A stretch of 64,000 nt of DNA from JAEULH01 sp963789785 (lineage in GTDB: Bacteria; Pseudomonadota; Alphaproteobacteria; Rhodospirillales; Defluviicoccaceae): positions 1-64,000 of the forward strand of contig CAWBNC010000015.1 in the NCBI GenBank assembly GCA_963789785.1, read 5' to 3'. Within the stretch, counting starts at the first letter, position 1. Every line of letters starts with the position of its first letter. The translations under genes and the position numbers were made by a program. The notes under the pieces were generated by a model, which was not told the DNA's origin, ran no database searches, and worked only from the letters and a program-made list of their open reading frames with translations. This document shows positions 39,063 to 48,707 of the stretch, piece after piece.

Positions 39063-40700
39063 TCAAGGGAACAGCGTTGCCGGCAGCCACGTCGCCAGTG
39101 CGGGAAAGGCCGCGACCAGCGCAAGAACAGCGATCTGGATGGCGACGAACGGGATGATCCCGCGATAGATGTCGAGGGTCCTGATCTCCGGCGGAGCGAC
39201 GCCGCGCAGATAGAACAGGGCGAAACCGAAGGGCGGCGTCAGGAAACTGGTTTGCAGGTTGATTGCGATCATGACCCCGAACCAGACGGGGCTGACATCC
39301 ATCTGCAGGATGATGGGTCCGACGATCGGCACGACGACGAAAATGATCTCGATGAAATCGAGAAAAAAGCCCAGCACGAACATCACGGCCATGACGGCCG
39401 CCATCGCCGCAAACGGACCGCCCGGCATGCTGCCCAGAATGTCGGCGACGAGCCTGTCGCCGCCGAAGCCGCGAAAGACCAGCGAGAAGACCGACGCGCC
39501 GAGCAGGATGACGAAGACCATGCTGCTGATCCGCGCGGTCGCTCGCATCACCTCGCCGAGCACGCCGTTGCCGATGAGGATACGAATGGCGCCGATCAGT
39601 CCCCAGAGCAGGACCAGCCCGGCGGCAACGGCAAAAGCGAAGGCGACGGCGTCGGCCGCAGGTACGACTTCCCGCTGAATGCGGAGATCGAACAGCGCGC
39701 TCAGGGCGACCTGCACCGCCAGCGCCAGACCGGCAAGCTCGGTGGGCCGGCCGGCGAACCGGCGCATCGGGCCGGGGGGCCTCTCGCCGCTCGCCTCGGC
39801 CATCGCCCCGGCAGCCTCGCCGGCCGCTTCTCTCTGAGCCGCGTGTGCGGCGAGGAGAAGAGCGCCGATGCAGCCGACCGCCGCCGCCTCCGTCGGCGTG
39901 GCGATACCGGCGAGAATTGAGCCGAGGACCGCGAGGATCAGCAGGCCCGGCGGCAGAAGCACCGTCACCGCCCTGCGACCGAGGCCGGAAGCGCGCCGGC
40001 CGTCTTCGAGAAGTGCCGGGCAGCTCGCGGGATTGACGATCGCCTGGACGACGATCCAGCCCATGTAACAGGCGACCAGGATCATTCCGGGGATGAACGA
40101 GCCCGCGAAAAGATCGATGACCGAGACCGGCTCGGGCGCCCAATTGCCGATGGCCCGCTGCGCCTCGGCATAGGCGCCCTGCAGGATGTCGCCGAGAAGG
40201 ACGAGAACGATGGACGGCGGGATGATCTGCCCGAGGGTTCCGGATGCACTGATCGTTCCCGCCGCCAGTTTTGGGTCGTAGCCGGCGCGGAGCATCGTCG
40301 GCAGGCTGAGCACGCCCATCGTCACCACGGTCGCTCCGACAATGCCGGTCGATGCCGCCAGCAACATGCCGACGAAGACCACGCTCAGCCCGAGACCGCC
40401 GCGCATCCGGCCGAAGAGCAGGCCCATGGTTTCGAGCAGCTGGTCGGCGATCTTGGCCCGCTCCAGGGTGACGCCCATGAAGACGAAGAGCGGCACGGCG
40501 ACCAGCACCTCGTTGACCATGATGCCGAGATAACGCGACGGCAGGCCGCCGAGCAGGCGCAGGTCGAAGATGTCGAGGCCGACGCCGACAAGCGCGAAGG
40601 CAAGGGCCGTTCCCGCGAGGCTGAAGGCGACCGGGAAGCCGAACATGAGCACGCCGCAGACGACGGCGAACATCGAGACGCTGAGGACTTCCGCGGTCAT
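39063..40700 (-). CDS. dctM: TRAP transporter large membrane subunit DctM
   Basis: Large permease subunit with 12 or more helices. It includes GFPVAFSLAGTALAFALVGV, STGIVGATVVTMGVLSLPTM, GTISASGTLGQIIPPSIVLV and LDFIEIIFVVVPIVGPIILQ. The length is about 545 residues from the ATG at 40700, larger than the usual 425 because of an extra loop and helices (about residues 275-400). It follows dctQ by 2 bases. Confidence 0.93.
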   Translation of the reverse strand: MTAEVLSVSMFAVVCGVLMFGFPVAFSLAGTALAFALVGVGLDIFDLRLLGGLPSRYLGIMVNEVLVAVPLFVFMGVTLERAKIADQLLETMGLLFGRMRGGLGLSVVFVGMLLAASTGIVGATVVTMGVLSLPTMLRAGYDPKLAAGTISASGTLGQIIPPSIVLVLLGDILQGAYAEAQRAIGNWAPEPVSVIDLFAGSFIPGMILVACYMGWIVVQAIVNPASCPALLEDGRRASGLGRRAVTVLLPPGLLILAVLGSILAGIATPTEAAAVGCIGALLLAAHAAQREAAGEAAGAMAEASGERPPGPMRRFAGRPTELAGLALAVQVALSALFDLRIQREVVPAADAVAFAFAVAAGLVLLWGLIGAIRILIGNGVLGEVMRATARISSMVFVILLGASVFSLVFRGFGGDRLVADILGSMPGGPFAAMAAVMAVMFVLGFFLDFIEIIFVVVPIVGPIILQMDVSPVWFGVMIAINLQTSFLTPPFGFALFYLRGVAPPEIRTLDIYRGIIPFVAIQIAVLALVAAFPALATWLPATLFP

Positions 40701-40702
40701 GT

Positions 40703-41248
40703 TCAGCGTTCCGGCGCGCCGGCGCGGGACCCGGAGAACGCATCGCGAACCGCCAGCGCGAGGACAGCTCGGCCGGCCATCGCCAGACCCTGCAGGCCGA
40801 GAAGGACGCAGAAGAGGAGAAGCACCGATTTCAGCAGGAACAGCCCTGGCAGCCCGCCCGCCTCGCGCGAACCTTCCAGACGCAGCCACGATACCGAGAC
40901 GTAGGGCCACGCGACCCAGCCGATCATGATCACGAACGGCAGGAGCAGCAGGACCGCACCGGCGAGATTGACGGCCGCCTGCGTCCGCGGCCGGGCTTCG
41001 CGGTAGAAAATGTCGACACGCACATGCCCATCGTGCGCGAGGGTGTAGCCGGCGGCGATCATGAAGACGATGCCGTGAAGCCAGACGTAGGACTCCTGCA
41101 GCCAGACGAATCCGATTGAGAAAACGTAGCGCAGGACGACGACGGCGAAGGTGATCAGGACCATCGCCAGCGTGAGCCAGGCGGCCGCGCGACCGACGAC
41201 CTCGTTGAGCCCTTCGACCGCGAGGACGAACCGCTTGATCGCGCGCAT
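40703..41248 (-). CDS. dctQ: TRAP transporter small membrane subunit DctQ
   Basis: Four-helix small subunit that pairs with DctM. WLQESYVWLHGIVFMIAAGY and the following HVRVDIFYREARPRTQAAVN are typical. About 181 residues; ATG at 41248 preferred, with one at 41254 also in frame. The operon is dctQ-dctM on the minus strand. Confidence 0.9.
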   Translation of the reverse strand: MRAIKRFVLAVEGLNEVVGRAAAWLTLAMVLITFAVVVLRYVFSIGFVWLQESYVWLHGIVFMIAAGYTLAHDGHVRVDIFYREARPRTQAAVNLAGAVLLLLPFVIMIGWVAWPYVSVSWLRLEGSREAGGLPGLFLLKSVLLLFCVLLGLQGLAMAGRAVLALAVRDAFSGSRAGAPER

Positions 41249-41399
41249 GGGCAATGCTCCCGCTCCGCCGTCGCGACCGCGTTGTCGCGGCTCATCGTTC
41301 CGGCGTCGGCGGGCACCGTATTGGCTTTATTGCCCGATTCAAACCACTCTTCGTCGCCGCGAGCGCTGGGAAGGAGCCCGGCGATCCTGTCGCCGGCAC

Positions 41400-42158
41400 T
41401 CAGGATGCCGCGGCTGTTGCGCCCCCCTTCCCTGACGCGGCACGACGAAGAAGATCGAGAAGGCGCAGACGCGCCGGCGGCAGGCCTCGACCGCGCCCGC
41501 GAAAGACGTTGCGTTCGAGGAAGTATCCGGTGAGTTCCAACCCGGCGACCGCCTCCGCCGCCGTGCCCGCTCCGCCGGGAACGAGAAGGAACGGCGGTAG
41601 CGTAAGCAGGCGGTCGTGATAGGGCGTTCCGGCGGCCCGCGAGACCGCGCGCCCACTGCGAGGCGAGACGTAGATCAGGTCTCCGCGGCTGCCGGTGGCG
41701 GCGCAGGCGGACAGATCCAGGCCATAGCCCAGCGCCTGCAACAGGCCGAGCTCCCACTTGACGGCCGCCGACGGCCAGATCGCATCCTCGGCAAAGCTTG
41801 CCAGCAGCGCCAGCGTGCCCGCGAAAACGGCCGCCTGGGGTTCGCGCTCCGGCAGCGCCGCATCGGCGACGGCGCAGACTGAGGCAAGCGCGGCGAGCCG
41901 TCCGGCATTCTCGATCACGTCGGTCATGACCCGGGCGCCGGGTTCCCACGAAATCGTCCCCAGGTGTTCGGCAAGCCGCGCCCGCCAGGTCGCCCGGATC
42001 AGGCTGCCCGGCTGCAGGAAGCCGCGGGCCGTGCGGCCACGGGCGCCGCGAACAAGGCCGGCCTGGCAGCCGTGATCGCGGGTCAGCAGGGAGATGACGC
42101 CAGAGCTTTCCCCGTGCCGCCGAAGCGAAAGGATGATGGCGTCATCAGTCCATTCCAT
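41400..42158 (-). CDS. recO: DNA repair protein RecO
   Basis: Recombination mediator acting with RecR to load RecA on gaps. The N-terminal OB fold starts MEWTDDAIILSLRRHGESSG and includes VISLLTRDHGCQAGLVRGAR and LQPGSLIRATWRARLAEHLG; the helical C-terminal part has WELGLLQALGYGLDLSACAA, YVSPRSGRAVSRA and LELTGYFLERNVF. Length is about 252 residues. It belongs to the lepB-rnc-era-recO block but is separated from era by a small unknown gene and a repeat element. Confidence 0.92.
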   Translation of the reverse strand: MEWTDDAIILSLRRHGESSGVISLLTRDHGCQAGLVRGARGRTARGFLQPGSLIRATWRARLAEHLGTISWEPGARVMTDVIENAGRLAALASVCAVADAALPEREPQAAVFAGTLALLASFAEDAIWPSAAVKWELGLLQALGYGLDLSACAATGSRGDLIYVSPRSGRAVSRAAGTPYHDRLLTLPPFLLVPGGAGTAAEAVAGLELTGYFLERNVFRGRGRGLPPARLRLLDLLRRAASGKGGATAAAS

Positions 42159-42433
42159 CGTTGCGCCCCTGCTGACTATCCGAAGCGCTTCCCTCCCCGG
42201 TTGGACATCAGCCTGCACAAGGAGGCGGCACACGCCCGTCCGGTGTGCAAAGACGCTCCGGGACGGCGGCTCCCGTCACTCGCCAAATATCGATCGTTGT
42301 GTCCAGGCAACTCATTTCCCGGACGTGCTCTGCATACCGCAACTGGCCCGGTTGTTGCTGCGTCAGCGCGATCATCCGGATCGTCCCGAAAAGGGGGAGA
42401 ACAGTGGGAAGACATTTGGGTATTCACAACATC

Positions 42434-42640
42434 ATGATCATGGAGCCGCATCCCTGCCGGAGAGGGTTTTTCCGCCGGGTCTACGCCCGTGTCGAGATCG
42501 CCAATACCGGCGCGTACTGGGTCTGGAGACAGATCGACGAGACCGGCGCGCATATGACGGATGCCGAGCGCGCGTTCGAAACGGAAGATGCGGCGCTCAG
42601 CGACGCAGTGAGCCGGCTCCACGGCGAGGCGGTCATTTAG
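42434..42640 (+). CDS. Small hypothetical protein
   Basis: 68 residues from the ATG at 42434 (MIMEPHPCRRGFFRRVYARV), opposite in strand to the flanking recO and era genes. The frame is open from 42245 but the upstream part looks random. The rest (ANTGAYWVWRQIDETGAHMT ... SDAVSRLHGEAVI) has ordinary codon use and a helical feel. I do not recognise the family. Its TAG directly abuts repeat copy 2, just as the mucR TAG abuts copy 1. Confidence 0.45.
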   Translation: MIMEPHPCRRGFFRRVYARVEIANTGAYWVWRQIDETGAHMTDAERAFETEDAALSDAVSRLHGEAVI

Positions 42641-42742
42641 ACCATCCTGCCCCCGAGTAGACATAGATGAGATGCTCGATCTTTTGGTTTGGTAAACGAT
42701 CAACTTTCTGCTTTCGGACAATTCTATCAGAAAGCAGGTTGC
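42641..42742 (+). repeat. Dispersed structured repeat, copy 2
   Basis: Same block order as copy 1 at 18527: CATCCTG, ATGCTCGATCTT, ACTTTCTGCTTTCGGA and AAAGCAGGTTG. Its hairpin is CTGCTTTCGGA (42708-42718) with TCAGAAAGCAG (42727-42737), one mismatch. It lies just past the end of era on the opposite strand and directly after the TAG of the small plus-strand gene. Confidence 0.85.
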
Positions 42743-42766
42743 AAGATGCCGACCGCCTCGCGGAGA

Positions 42767-43702
42767 TCAAGCCTGAAAGTCGAGCCCGACGTCCCGGTAC
42801 CAGGCTGGATCGTCGCTCCATTGCGCCTGCACCCGGACGAACAGAAACAGGTGAACCCGGCATCCGAGGAGCCGCTCCAGGTCGGCGCGCGCGGCGCTGC
42901 CGATCTGGCCAAGGCGGCTGCCCTTGTGGCCGATGACGATTGCTTTCTGCCCCTCGCGCTGGACGTTGATGATCTGACGGATCTCGATGCTGCCGTCGTC
43001 GCGCCGGGTCCAGCTTTCGGTTTCGACCGAAACGGCGTAGGGCAGTTCCTGGCCCAAAGCCATGAACAGCTTCTCGCGGGTAATTTCCGTCGCGAAGACA
43101 TGCTCCGACAGATCCGAGATCTGGTCGTCCGGAAACAGCCACGGTCCCTGCGGCAGGCGCTGTTGCAGGAGCGCGACCAGATCTCCCACGCCGTCTCCCG
43201 TCTGCGCCGAGATCATCACGATGTCGGAAAAGTTCCCGGCCGCATCGAATGTCGCCGCCAGGCGGAGAAGCTCGGGCTTGGCGACCAGGTCGATCTTGTT
43301 GAGCGCCAGGATCCCCCGCCGGCCCGCGCCCTTCAGGCGATCGATGATACGCAGCGGCTGGCCCTTCAGGCTGCGGCTGGCGTCAACGACGAACACGATC
43401 TCATCGGCATCGCCGGCACCGCTCCAGGCCGCGGCGACCATGGCGCGCTCCAGCCGTTTGCGCGGTGCAAAAATGCCGGGGGTGTCGATGAGGATAAGTT
43501 GGGTTTCGCCGCGCAGAGCGATGCCGAGCACCCGGAACCGGGTCGTTTGCATCTTCGGCGTGACGATACTGACCTTGGCCCCGACGATACCGTTGACCAG
43601 CGTCGACTTGCCGGCGTTGGGCGCGCCGATGACGGCAACGAAGCCGCAGCGCGTAGCCGGCGCTGCGCTTGGATCGGATTGACTGGCGGTGTCCTCTTCC
43701 AT
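42767..43702 (-). CDS. era: GTPase Era
   Basis: Ribosome-assembly GTPase that binds the 3' end of 16S rRNA. G motifs: AVIGAPNAGKSTLVNGIVG (G1), VTPKMQTTR (G2), LIDTPGIF (G3), ALNKIDL (G4); the C-terminal KH domain includes GQKAIVIGHKGSRLGQIGS. Length is about 311 residues from the ATG at 43702; an open frame continues upstream inside rnc but is not conserved. It follows rnc by 11 bases. Confidence 0.96.
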   Translation of the reverse strand: MEEDTASQSDPSAAPATRCGFVAVIGAPNAGKSTLVNGIVGAKVSIVTPKMQTTRFRVLGIALRGETQLILIDTPGIFAPRKRLERAMVAAAWSGAGDADEIVFVVDASRSLKGQPLRIIDRLKGAGRRGILALNKIDLVAKPELLRLAATFDAAGNFSDIVMISAQTGDGVGDLVALLQQRLPQGPWLFPDDQISDLSEHVFATEITREKLFMALGQELPYAVSVETESWTRRDDGSIEIRQIINVQREGQKAIVIGHKGSRLGQIGSAARADLERLLGCRVHLFLFVRVQAQWSDDPAWYRDVGLDFQA

Positions 43703-43713
43703 TCGCTGGCTCT

Positions 43714-44421
43714 CTACCCGCCGCGCCGGAGGCGGCCCATGAGTTCCTCCGCCGCCGCCTGTTCGGCAGCACGCTTGGTTGCGCCGTTGGCAATCGCCGT
43801 TCCGATTTGCGGCACATCCACCTCGATCCAGAACTCCGGTGCGTGCGCCGGGCCGTGGCGCTTCACCTCCCGGTAGCTCGGCAGGCCCAGGTTGCGTCCC
43901 TGCGCCCATTCCTGCAACGCGGTCTTGGGATCCTTCGGCGGCGTCAGGGTGTCGCTGATGAACGCCGACCACTGCGCCTCGATGAAGGCCGCGGCCGCCG
44001 CCAGCCCGCCGTCCAGGAACATCGCGCCGATGATGGCTTCGCAGGTGTCGGCGAGCATGCCGGGATTGCTGGTGCCCCCGGCTTCCCGCTCGCTGCGCGA
44101 AGCGACAATGGACGGGCTCAGGTGCAGCCGCTCGGCCACATGGGTCAGCGTCGGCCGGCTCACCAGGGCCGCATGGCGCTGCGCCAACGCGCCTTCCGGC
44201 TCATCGGTAAAACGCCGGTAGAGCAAGTCGGCGACGACGAGACCGAGAACGCGATCGCCGAGGAATTCCAGCCGCTCGTTCGAGACAACCGATCCCGGAC
44301 GACCGCCGCGTGCGCTGCCGTGGGTCAACGCCAGAGCGAGCAGGGTCGGGTCGGTGAACCCGTAGCCGAGGCGCTGCTCCAGGCCCGCTCCCGGTTTTGT
44401 CGCTCCGCGTTCGGCGCTCAC
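43714..44421 (-). CDS. rnc: Ribonuclease III
   Basis: Double-strand-specific RNase. SNERLEFLGDRVLGLVVADL carries the catalytic acidic residues, TCEAIIGAMFLDGGL the second set, and DPKTALQEWAQGRNLGLPSY begins the dsRNA-binding domain, ending TKRAAEQAAAEELM. The GTG at 44421 overlaps the lepB stop by 4 bases (GTGA) and gives 235 residues; a longer frame to 44466 is less likely. Confidence 0.95.
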   Translation of the reverse strand: MSAERGATKPGAGLEQRLGYGFTDPTLLALALTHGSARGGRPGSVVSNERLEFLGDRVLGLVVADLLYRRFTDEPEGALAQRHAALVSRPTLTHVAERLHLSPSIVASRSEREAGGTSNPGMLADTCEAIIGAMFLDGGLAAAAAFIEAQWSAFISDTLTPPKDPKTALQEWAQGRNLGLPSYREVKRHGPAHAPEFWIEVDVPQIGTAIANGATKRAAEQAAAEELMGRLRRGG

Positions 44422-45212
44422 CGGATGGCCGTGAACAGGCGATCGAAGCGGACGCTCTGCGGCCACTCCCAGATCTTGAGCGGGTTGCCATCGATCGAGA
44501 AGAAAAGGAACTCGGCGCGGCCGACGAGATTCTCGAACGGCACGTAGCCCACCTCGCCCAGAAACCGGCTATCGCGGGAGCTGTCGCGGTTGTCGCCCAT
44601 GGCGAAGTAGTGGCCGGGCGGCACGGTGTAGACCATGGTGTTGTCGAAGGGACCGGCGTCCGTCATTTCGATAATCGGGTGAGCGACACCGTTCGGCAGC
44701 GTTTCCCGGTACAGGTGGAAGCGCCGCCCGGCCCCGTTCCCATCCGGCAGGGTATACTCGCCCAGCGGCACGCGCTCGACGGGCTTGCCGTTGATGTTAA
44801 GGATGCCGTTCACGACCTGGATGTCGTCGCCGGGCAGGCCGACGATCCGCTTGATGTAGTCGGTCTTGTTGTCGGTCGGCAGCTTGAAGACGACGACATC
44901 GCCGCGCTTCGGCTCCGACGCCAGGATTCGGCCCGGGATCAGCGGCAGGCCGAACGGCAGCGAATACCTGCTGAAGCCGTACGCGTACTTGGATACGAAC
45001 AGATAGTCGCCGACGAGCAGCGTCGGGATCATCGATCCCGAAGGAATGTTGAATGGCTCGAAGGCAAAAGTGCGGATGACGACCGCAATCAGCACCGCGT
45101 AGAAAATGGTCTTCAACAGGTCGACGAAGCTGTTTGTCCCGCCCCGCGCGCCGTTGGTGGTCGTCTCGCTTGTCACCGGCTGCTCATCCGCTTTGTTTAA
45201 ATCACGCTTCAT
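44418..45212 (-). CDS. lepB: Signal peptidase I
   Basis: Membrane-bound peptidase that removes Sec and Tat signal peptides. There is one N-terminal membrane helix (about residues 32-50). The catalytic Ser is in NIPSGSMIPTLLVGDYLFV and the Lys in DYIKRIVGLPGDDIQVVNG; the conserved box E is YFAMGDNRDSSRDSRFLGEV. Length is 264 residues. It overlaps rnc and follows acpS by 21 bases. Confidence 0.97.
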   Translation of the reverse strand: MKRDLNKADEQPVTSETTTNGARGGTNSFVDLLKTIFYAVLIAVVIRTFAFEPFNIPSGSMIPTLLVGDYLFVSKYAYGFSRYSLPFGLPLIPGRILASEPKRGDVVVFKLPTDNKTDYIKRIVGLPGDDIQVVNGILNINGKPVERVPLGEYTLPDGNGAGRRFHLYRETLPNGVAHPIIEMTDAGPFDNTMVYTVPPGHYFAMGDNRDSSRDSRFLGEVGYVPFENLVGRAEFLFFSIDGNPLKIWEWPQSVRFDRLFTAIR

Positions 45213-45233
45213 CGGCCTACCAAATCCTCAACG

Positions 45234-45659
45234 TCACCGACTTGCGCCAACGACCGTCGTCGACGCCGCTACCGCCGAGATGACGACGACCGCCTGCGCC
45301 AGCGGATACTCGTCGCTCAGCGAGAGCTCTATGGCGGCGGTCATTCCCGAAGGGGTCAGCATTTCAAGCCGCTGCAAGGCGCCGCCGTTCAGGGTCAGGA
45401 ACGGTTTACCAGAAGGCAGGTTGTCGACGGCGATGCCGCGCCAGGCGACGCCGTCGCGAAAGCCGGTGCCGAGCGCCTTGGCGCACGCTTCCTTGGCGGC
45501 ATACCGCTGGGCATAGCGGGCGGCGCGCGCGACGTGCGCATCGCAACGGGCCCGCTCGGTGGCGGTAAAGACGCGCTCGCAAAAGCGCACGCCGAACCGC
45601 TCCAGGGTCCGCTCTATGCGACGGATGTCGAGCAGATCGGTGCCGATGCCGAGAATCAC
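45234..45659 (-). CDS. acpS: Holo-[acyl-carrier-protein] synthase
   Basis: Transfers phosphopantetheine from CoA to acyl carrier protein. It has MILGIGTDLLDIRRIE with the Mg-binding Asp and RYAAKEACAKALGTGF with the catalytic Glu/Lys. Length is 141 residues. It overlaps pdxJ by 4 bases, the usual pdxJ-acpS pairing. Confidence 0.96.
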   Translation of the reverse strand: MILGIGTDLLDIRRIERTLERFGVRFCERVFTATERARCDAHVARAARYAQRYAAKEACAKALGTGFRDGVAWRGIAVDNLPSGKPFLTLNGGALQRLEMLTPSGMTAAIELSLSDEYPLAQAVVVISAVAASTTVVGASR

Positions 45660-46420
45660 AGCAGCAGCCCCCGCGGCGTCGGCGGCGCGGTCGCGCGCCC
45701 ATCGTCCATCAGATCGCGCATCTGCCGGATGGCCGGCTCAAGCCCGCGAAAAATGGCTTCGCCGATCAGAAAGTGTCCGATGTTCAGCTCTACGATCAAG
45801 GGAAGCGCCGATATGGCTTCAACCGTGTCGTAGGTTAAACCGTGACCGGCGTGACACTCCATCCTGAAGTCATGGGCGCGGATGGCGGCCTTGTTGATGC
45901 GTTCGAGTTCGCCCGCGCGCTCGGCGCCCGTGCTGTTGCAGTAGCGGCCGGTGTGAAATTCGACGGCGCCGGCGCCCAGCATCGCCGCGGCTTCGACCTG
46001 TTCGAGCGACGGTTCGATGAACAACGACACGCGAATGCCGGCCAGGCTCATTTCGGTCACGTAGCGGGCGAGATATTCCACGCCGGCGGCGGCGTCGATG
46101 CCGCCCTCGGTGGTCCGTTCCTCGCGCCGTTCCGGCACCAGGCACACTGCGTGCGGCATGTGACGCAGCGCGATGTCCAGCATGTCCTCGGTCGCGGCCA
46201 TCTCCAGGTTCAGCGGCGCGTCGAGGATTCGCCGAAGCTGGACAATGTCCTCGTCCGAGATGTGCCGGCGATCCTCGCGCAGGTGGGCGGTGATGCCGTC
46301 GGCGCCCGCTTCCACGGCCGCCTTGGCGGCGCGCACCGGGTCGGGATGTCGGCCGCCACGGGCATTCCGGATGGTCGCGACGTGATCGATGTTGACGCCT
46401 AGGCGGAGATGTCGGGCCAT
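45656..46420 (-). CDS. pdxJ: Pyridoxine 5'-phosphate synthase
   Basis: Condenses 1-deoxyxylulose 5-phosphate with 3-amino-1-hydroxyacetone phosphate to pyridoxine phosphate. LGVNIDHVATIRNARGGRHP, GITAHLREDRRHI, AVEFHTGRYCN and ELNIGHFLIGEAIFRGLE are diagnostic. The ATG at 46420 gives 254 residues; the open frame upstream is noncoding. In related genomes it follows rsh closely; here 6.7 kb separates them. Confidence 0.97.
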   Translation of the reverse strand: MARHLRLGVNIDHVATIRNARGGRHPDPVRAAKAAVEAGADGITAHLREDRRHISDEDIVQLRRILDAPLNLEMAATEDMLDIALRHMPHAVCLVPERREERTTEGGIDAAAGVEYLARYVTEMSLAGIRVSLFIEPSLEQVEAAAMLGAGAVEFHTGRYCNSTGAERAGELERINKAAIRAHDFRMECHAGHGLTYDTVEAISALPLIVELNIGHFLIGEAIFRGLEPAIRQMRDLMDDGRATAPPTPRGLLL

Positions 46421-46857
46421 GCTTCTACCAGTACTGACGCCGGCCGTCGCCGGGGCGGCGCCGCCGGACGCGTTATAGGCGATTGGATGTCGTTCCCCTA
46501 GCAGAGAAAGGGGTCGTAGAGAGAGAGCGAAATCGGCGGTAAAGCGGGGAGCGCAGTACCCCGCCCTGACAGTAAGCCCCTTTGAGAACACGCCTTTCTT
46601 GGGTGGCCCGATAGGCGCAGAGCATCGGACGATGGCGGAGGGAAGCAGGCCCGAGACAACCGTCTGTGTTTTTTTTGGACTTATACACAAACTCATCGTA
46701 GCTTTAGTCATTCCAAAAGTCGTGCCGTGTTCCGGCGCAACAAAGGCGCAACAAAGAGGAGCAGATTTGAAGGGATGATCCTCGAGGGGAACGGGTACTC
46801 AGCTTCCGCAAACCCCTCAGATCGGCAAGAACTGAGGCGCAAAATAGGGAGGACGAT
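46421..46857. other. Intergenic region at the left edge of the sulfatase island
   Basis: About 437 bases between divergent pdxJ and sulfatase 1, with a run of eight T (about 46668-46675) and lower GC than its surroundings. A perfect tandem pair GGCGCAACAAA occurs at about 46735-46757. The sulfatase has a good ribosome site GGGAGG 6 bases before its ATG. A short open frame on the minus strand (46473-46688) shows no family signal. A regulated promoter for the island would be here. Confidence 0.45.
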
Positions 46858-48631
46858 ATGAAGAAGAGAAGGCTGAACGGTGCCCGCTTTGGGCGGACCG
46901 TTGCCGTGGCGCTAGCCATTGCTGGAGTAGCGGCGGTCGGTCTACTTCCCGACGAGGCGGCCGCGCAGCAGACACCGCCTGACGCACAGGGCACCCAGCA
47001 GAAGCAGCAGAAAAAGCCGAACATTCTGTTCATCATGGGCGACGACATCGGCTGGATGCAGCCGAGCTACTACCACCGTGGCGTTATGGTCGGGGAAACG
47101 CCCAACATCGACCGGATTGGACGGGAGGGCATGGCGTTCACCGACTACTACGCCATGCAGAGCTGCACGTCCGGACGCAACGCCTTTTTCACCGGCATGT
47201 ATCCGCTGCGCACCGGCATGATCCCGCCACAGCTTCCTGGGAGCCCGTCCTGGCTTCGGCAGGGCACACCGGCGCTTGCCAAGTTCCTTTATGATCTCGG
47301 CTACACCACCGGCGAGTTCGGCAAGAACCACCTTGGCGACCACACCGAGGCGCTGCCGACCGCGCACGGGTTCCAGGAGTACTGGGGCTACCTCTACCAC
47401 CTCGACGCAATGCAGGGCGTAAGTTTCCCCGACCTCAACAAGACCCCCCTCGTGCAGGGCATCGCTCCGCCGTGCAAGAACACGCCGGTCCCCGGCCTGC
47501 CCGAAGTCCCCAACGCCGTGGACCCCAAGACCACGACCTGCCTGACGCCGCCGCGCCCGGTCATCGCGTGCACGTCCTCGGACGGCACGTTGAAGAACCA
47601 GACGTGCAAGGACGAAGGCCCGCTGACCCTGGATCGGTCGAAGACGGTGGACGAAGAGATATCGGCCAAGGTCATTGACTTCCTTGACCGCAACGATCCG
47701 AAGAAGACCAACAAGCCCTTCTTCGTCTGGTACAACCCGGCGCGCATGCACGTCAGCACCGTGCTCTCGGACAAGTACATGGCGATGGTGGGTGAGCCGG
47801 GCGGCAAGGACTGGGGCGTCAACGAAGCCGGCATGAAGCAGATGGACGATAACATCGGCTACGTGCTGAAGAAGCTGGAGGACATGGGCCAACTCGATAA
47901 CACCATTGTTGTCTTCACCACCGACAATGGCGCCGAGGCGATCAGCTTCCCTGACGGTGGTGTCACGCCGTTCAAGGGTCAGAAGGGCGAGGCCTGGGAA
48001 GGCGGCTACCGTGCGCCGCAGGTCGTGCGTTGGCCAGGGCACATCAAGCCGGGCGTGTGGACGAACCAGATTTTCGCGGCGCTGGACTGGCTGCCCACCT
48101 TTGTCGACATCGCGGGCGGTCCCAAGGGAGACGGATTGAAGCAGCAGATCGAGGCCGGCAAGTACCCCGGCATCGTCAAGACGACGCTGGACGGCGTCGA
48201 TCAGAGCGATTTCTTGTTGGGCAAGTCGGAAAAGTCGGCACGCGATTATTTCTTCTACTACTCGGGCGCGACGCCGTCGGCCGTCCGCTACAAGAACTGG
48301 AAGTTTTCCTACACCATGGCACAGCCGGGAGCGGATGGTTGGCTTTTGCCCCTCATTCCCTACCACTGGACCATGGTTCAGAACATAAAGCGTGACCCCT
48401 TCGAGCAGGCGGTTGGCACGGACCAAAAGACGGCGATGAGCTTGGGCGGTGCAATCGGCGGCCCGGTAACCGCCTATATCTACGACTGGAACATGCTGCC
48501 CATCGGTCAGCAGTTGTGGTTCAAGGAGCTCGAAATCCTACAAAGAGTTCCCGCCGCTGCAGGCTCCAGAAACCTACAATCTCGACGGTATCCTCGATCA
48601 GATGAAGAAAGCTGGTCACCCGAGCGATTAG
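46858..48631 (+). CDS. Secreted type I sulfatase, frameshifted near its C-terminus
   Basis: Alkaline-phosphatase-fold sulfatase that cleaves sulfate esters outside the cytoplasm. A signal peptide (about 1-36, ending AAAQQ) is followed by FIMGDDIGWMQPSYYHRG with the metal Asp pair. SCTSGRNAFFTG has the formylglycine precursor Cys103 in a CxSxR context. FGKNHLGD supplies Lys/His and TTDNGAE the second Asp-Asn pair. After ELEIL the frame fails; one base over, KEFPPLQAPETYNLDGILDQ leads to the stop at 48631, the usual ending. One extra base near 48539-48541 accounts for it. A maturase (FGE) is needed but none is in the window. Confidence 0.92.
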
Positions 48632-48661
48632 CGCGACCAAGCCAGACGGGATCTGACGAAG

Positions 48662-48685
48662 CGGGCGGCTCGCAGGGGCCGCCCG
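48662..48685 (+). terminator. Hairpin between sulfatase 1 and the HAD gene
   Basis: CGGGCGGC (48662-48669) pairs perfectly with GCCGCCCG (48678-48685) over an 8-base loop, 31 bases past the sulfatase stop and 22 before the HAD ATG. With no T-run it may act as an mRNA processing or stability element that allows different levels of the two proteins. Confidence 0.4.
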
Positions 48686-48707
48686 TCCCGCATGGAGAAA
48701 ATCTGCG

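Noticed and set aside
46704..47048. 114-codon minus-strand frame at the start of sulfatase 1
   Set aside because: It lies antisense to the sulfatase signal peptide and has no recognisable features.
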